Assembly: GCA_905479845.1 (NCBI GenBank)
Contig: CAJQOB010000329.1
Coordinates: forward strand, 1-8,632
Length of the DNA: 8,632 bases
Source: an uncultured Flavobacteriales bacterium
GTDB lineage: Bacteria; Bacteroidota; Bacteroidia; Flavobacteriales_D; Crocinitomicaceae
Direction: 5' to 3'
The translations under genes were made by a program, and so were the position numbers. Positions 7,198 through 8,632 of the stretch are shown piece after piece. The notes beneath the pieces were generated by a model. That model saw only the letters and a list, made by a program, of their open reading frames with translations, had not been told where the DNA came from and made no database searches. Each line of letters starts with the position of its first letter. Positions within the stretch are counted from its first letter, which is position 1.

Positions 7198-8632
7198 ATG
7201 AAACAACTTCTTAGCCTACTATTAATTCTGTGTGCTTCTTTTTCTTTTGGGCAGGCTCCAACTGCGAACTTTTCAGCATCTCCTTTAGAAGTTTGTGTCG
7301 GAACACCTATCAATTTCACCGACGCTTCAACTGCAGGGGCCGTCCCAATTGTCACAAGAACATGGGATTTTGGGGATGGAGCATCGTCAAATGATCTAAA
7401 TCCTGTTCACACCTACAATGCCGGTGGGACCTACACGGTTACATTGGTTGTTACAGATCAAAATGGAGTTGCCGACCCAGAAGTTAAACCAGCTTACATC
7501 GTCGTTAACCCATTGCCTCAAACAGATTTTACTTTTACTGGAAACGGATGTACCGTTCCCTTCGATGTTACATTCACCAATGCTTCCGTAGCCGGGCCGA
7601 ACATTACCTATGAATGGAATTTCGGGAATGGACAAACATCCACAGCTACAAATCCACCCGCGGTAACATACTCAAATGCAGGAACATTCGCAGTAACCCT
7701 AACGGTTACGAATACAACAACAGGATGCGTCAACAGCCTCACAAATGACATTGTCGTTTCCAATTTTGCTGCTGGTATTATTGCACCAACGGACGCGTGT
7801 GTTGGTGATCCAATATTAATCATGGATCAATCCACTGTCGGAGCGAACCAATGGAATTGGGACTTTGGAAACAGTCAAACTTCTACTTCTCAGAATCCAA
7901 GTGTTACATACACAACGGCTGGAACTTACACTATATCCTTGCTTTCGCAAAACACAAACTCAGGGTGCCAGGATGTTGCTACACAAACCATTACCGTCAA
8001 CCCACCTCCCACACCCTCTTTTACACCTAGTTCCACTATTGGTTGTACTCCATTTAGCTTGAACTTTTCGAACAACTCACCTGGAGGATCAAGCTACATT
8101 TGGAATTACGGTGATGGTATGACGGCGACAGGTTTCAGCCCTGGCCCTCATGTTTACACTGCAAATGGAACCTACTCGGTTACTCTTTCAATGGTTGATG
8201 CCAATGGATGTGTCGGGACAACAACTCAAATCGATTTAATAACGGTGACAGCACCAATCGTTGATTTCACCTTAGATGAAGACGATGGATGCGCCCCTGT
8301 GACAGTTCAATTTTTAGACTTATCTGTATCTCCGAATCCTGTATCGGACCCTATTGTTTCGTGGGTTTGGGATTTCGGTGATGGCTCTCCTCCTTTTATC
8401 GGACAAGTTCCTCCTCCTCATATCTATAATACAATTGGAACGTATACCGTAACGCTCACAGCAACAACTCAAGCGGGTTGTGTTGGAGTTGAAATTAAAA
8501 CTGACATCATTGAAGTTGGTGGACATTCGATCCCCGATTTCACAATGGCACCACCAATTGATTGCGCAAAGAGTGATTTTCAATTCACGAATGCAACCAC
8601 TTTTATTGGAGTTCCAGACCCAAATGACATTC
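7198..8632 (+). CDS. Secreted multi-PKD-domain protein, 5' part (runs off the window)
   Basis: Open frame from ATG 7198 to the window edge with no stop: 478 codons visible, C-terminus missing. Residues 1-18 are a Sec signal peptide (MKQLL, a leucine-rich core, SFSFG before Q19). The rest is tandem PKD (polycystic kidney disease) beta-sandwich domains of about 80 residues. Their cores are WDFGDG (56-61), WNFGNG (140-145), WDFGNS (221-226), WNYGDG (302-307) and WDFGDG (391-396), each followed by a Y-x-x-x-G-T-(Y/F)-x-(V/I)-(T/S)-L strand; a sixth domain starts near 446. Such proteins in Bacteroidota are extracellular or surface adhesins, polysaccharide-binding proteins or gliding-related proteins, often with a C-terminal type IX secretion signal. 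That end is outside the window, so export by this route is inference. No catalytic domain is visible. There is no clear Shine-Dalgarno site; the start is fixed by the signal peptide. It is probably a separate unit from recQ, 121 bp upstream. Confidence 0.9.
   Translation, partial: MKQLLSLLLILCASFSFGQAPTANFSASPLEVCVGTPINFTDASTAGAVPIVTRTWDFGDGASSNDLNPVHTYNAGGTYTVTLVVTDQNGVADPEVKPAYIVVNPLPQTDFTFTGNGCTVPFDVTFTNASVAGPNITYEWNFGNGQTSTATNPPAVTYSNAGTFAVTLTVTNTTTGCVNSLTNDIVVSNFAAGIIAPTDACVGDPILIMDQSTVGANQWNWDFGNSQTSTSQNPSVTYTTAGTYTISLLSQNTNSGCQDVATQTITVNPPPTPSFTPSSTIGCTPFSLNFSNNSPGGSSYIWNYGDGMTATGFSPGPHVYTANGTYSVTLSMVDANGCVGTTTQIDLITVTAPIVDFTLDEDDGCAPVTVQFLDLSVSPNPVSDPIVSWVWDFGDGSPPFIGQVPPPHIYNTIGTYTVTLTATTQAGCVGVEIKTDIIEVGGHSIPDFTMAPPIDCAKSDFQFTNATTFIGVPDPNDI
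7261..8632 (+). repeat. Tandem PKD-domain coding repeats
   Basis: Approximate units are 7261-7509, 7522-7758, 7765-8001, 8014-8250, 8260-8517, and a partial one from 8533. Similarity is clear at protein level (W-(D/N)-(F/Y)-G core, G-T-Y-x-V-T-L strand) but low at DNA level, so these are old, diverged duplications, not recent copies. Units 2-5 each hold two cysteines, one near the start and one in a late GC motif. Confidence 0.85.

Noticed and set aside
7131..7823. Three minus-strand open frames at 7131-7355, 7396-7635 and 7608-7823
   Set aside because: They oppose the PKD-domain gene, whose plus-strand frame shows signal peptide and repeat structure; the minus-strand products show no domain.
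7261..8632. Tandem repeats as a possible CRISPR array or recent DNA duplication
   Set aside because: The repetition is in the encoded protein (PKD domains of about 80 residues); DNA copies are strongly diverged and there are no short identical repeats with spacers.

Overview
The window looks like the chromosome of a Bacteroidota bacterium, most likely order Flavobacteriales. A Fluviicola/Crocinitomicaceae-like organism is a guess. The reasons are: a moderately AT-rich sequence; no convincing Shine-Dalgarno sites; promoter matches to the Flavobacterium-type TTG-N17-23-TAnnTTTG consensus; a DUF5686/carboxypeptidase-regulatory-like outer-membrane protein; a long RecQ with a C-terminal extension; and a secreted multi-PKD protein with an N-terminal signal peptide ending in FG/Q.

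Left part (40-4650, minus strand). Four co-directional genes are read from tatC towards position 1: tatC (Tat translocase core), a DUF5686-family outer-membrane protein, lptB (ATPase of the LPS exporter), and a small lipoprotein of unknown function. The gaps of about 35, 19 and 66 bp are consistent with one operon. The theme is the cell envelope: export of folded proteins, LPS transport, and outer-membrane or periplasmic proteins.

Centre (4651-4892). The short divergent region between tatC and recQ carries one promoter-like element facing each way. Each is a TTG, an 18-nt spacer and a TATTTT(T/A)G box. The region also holds an imperfect 12-bp inverted repeat. I see no gene there.

Right part (4893-8632, plus strand). 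recQ is complete and encodes a DNA repair helicase with helicase core, zinc-binding/RQC, HRDC, and a C-terminal region with an acidic tail. Its 3' end carries tandem hairpins followed by a T run. A 121-bp gap with an imperfect hairpin and a 7-codon mini-ORF follows. Then comes a large secreted protein made of tandem PKD domains. It has five full repeats and the start of a sixth, and is still open at the right edge of the window.

No RNA genes, CRISPR arrays, insertion sequences or phage genes were seen. This is mostly ordinary housekeeping sequence. I do not see a convincing new biological system. The best leads are the PKD protein with its cysteine pattern and leader hairpin, and the unexplained lipoprotein and DUF5686 genes flanking lptB.
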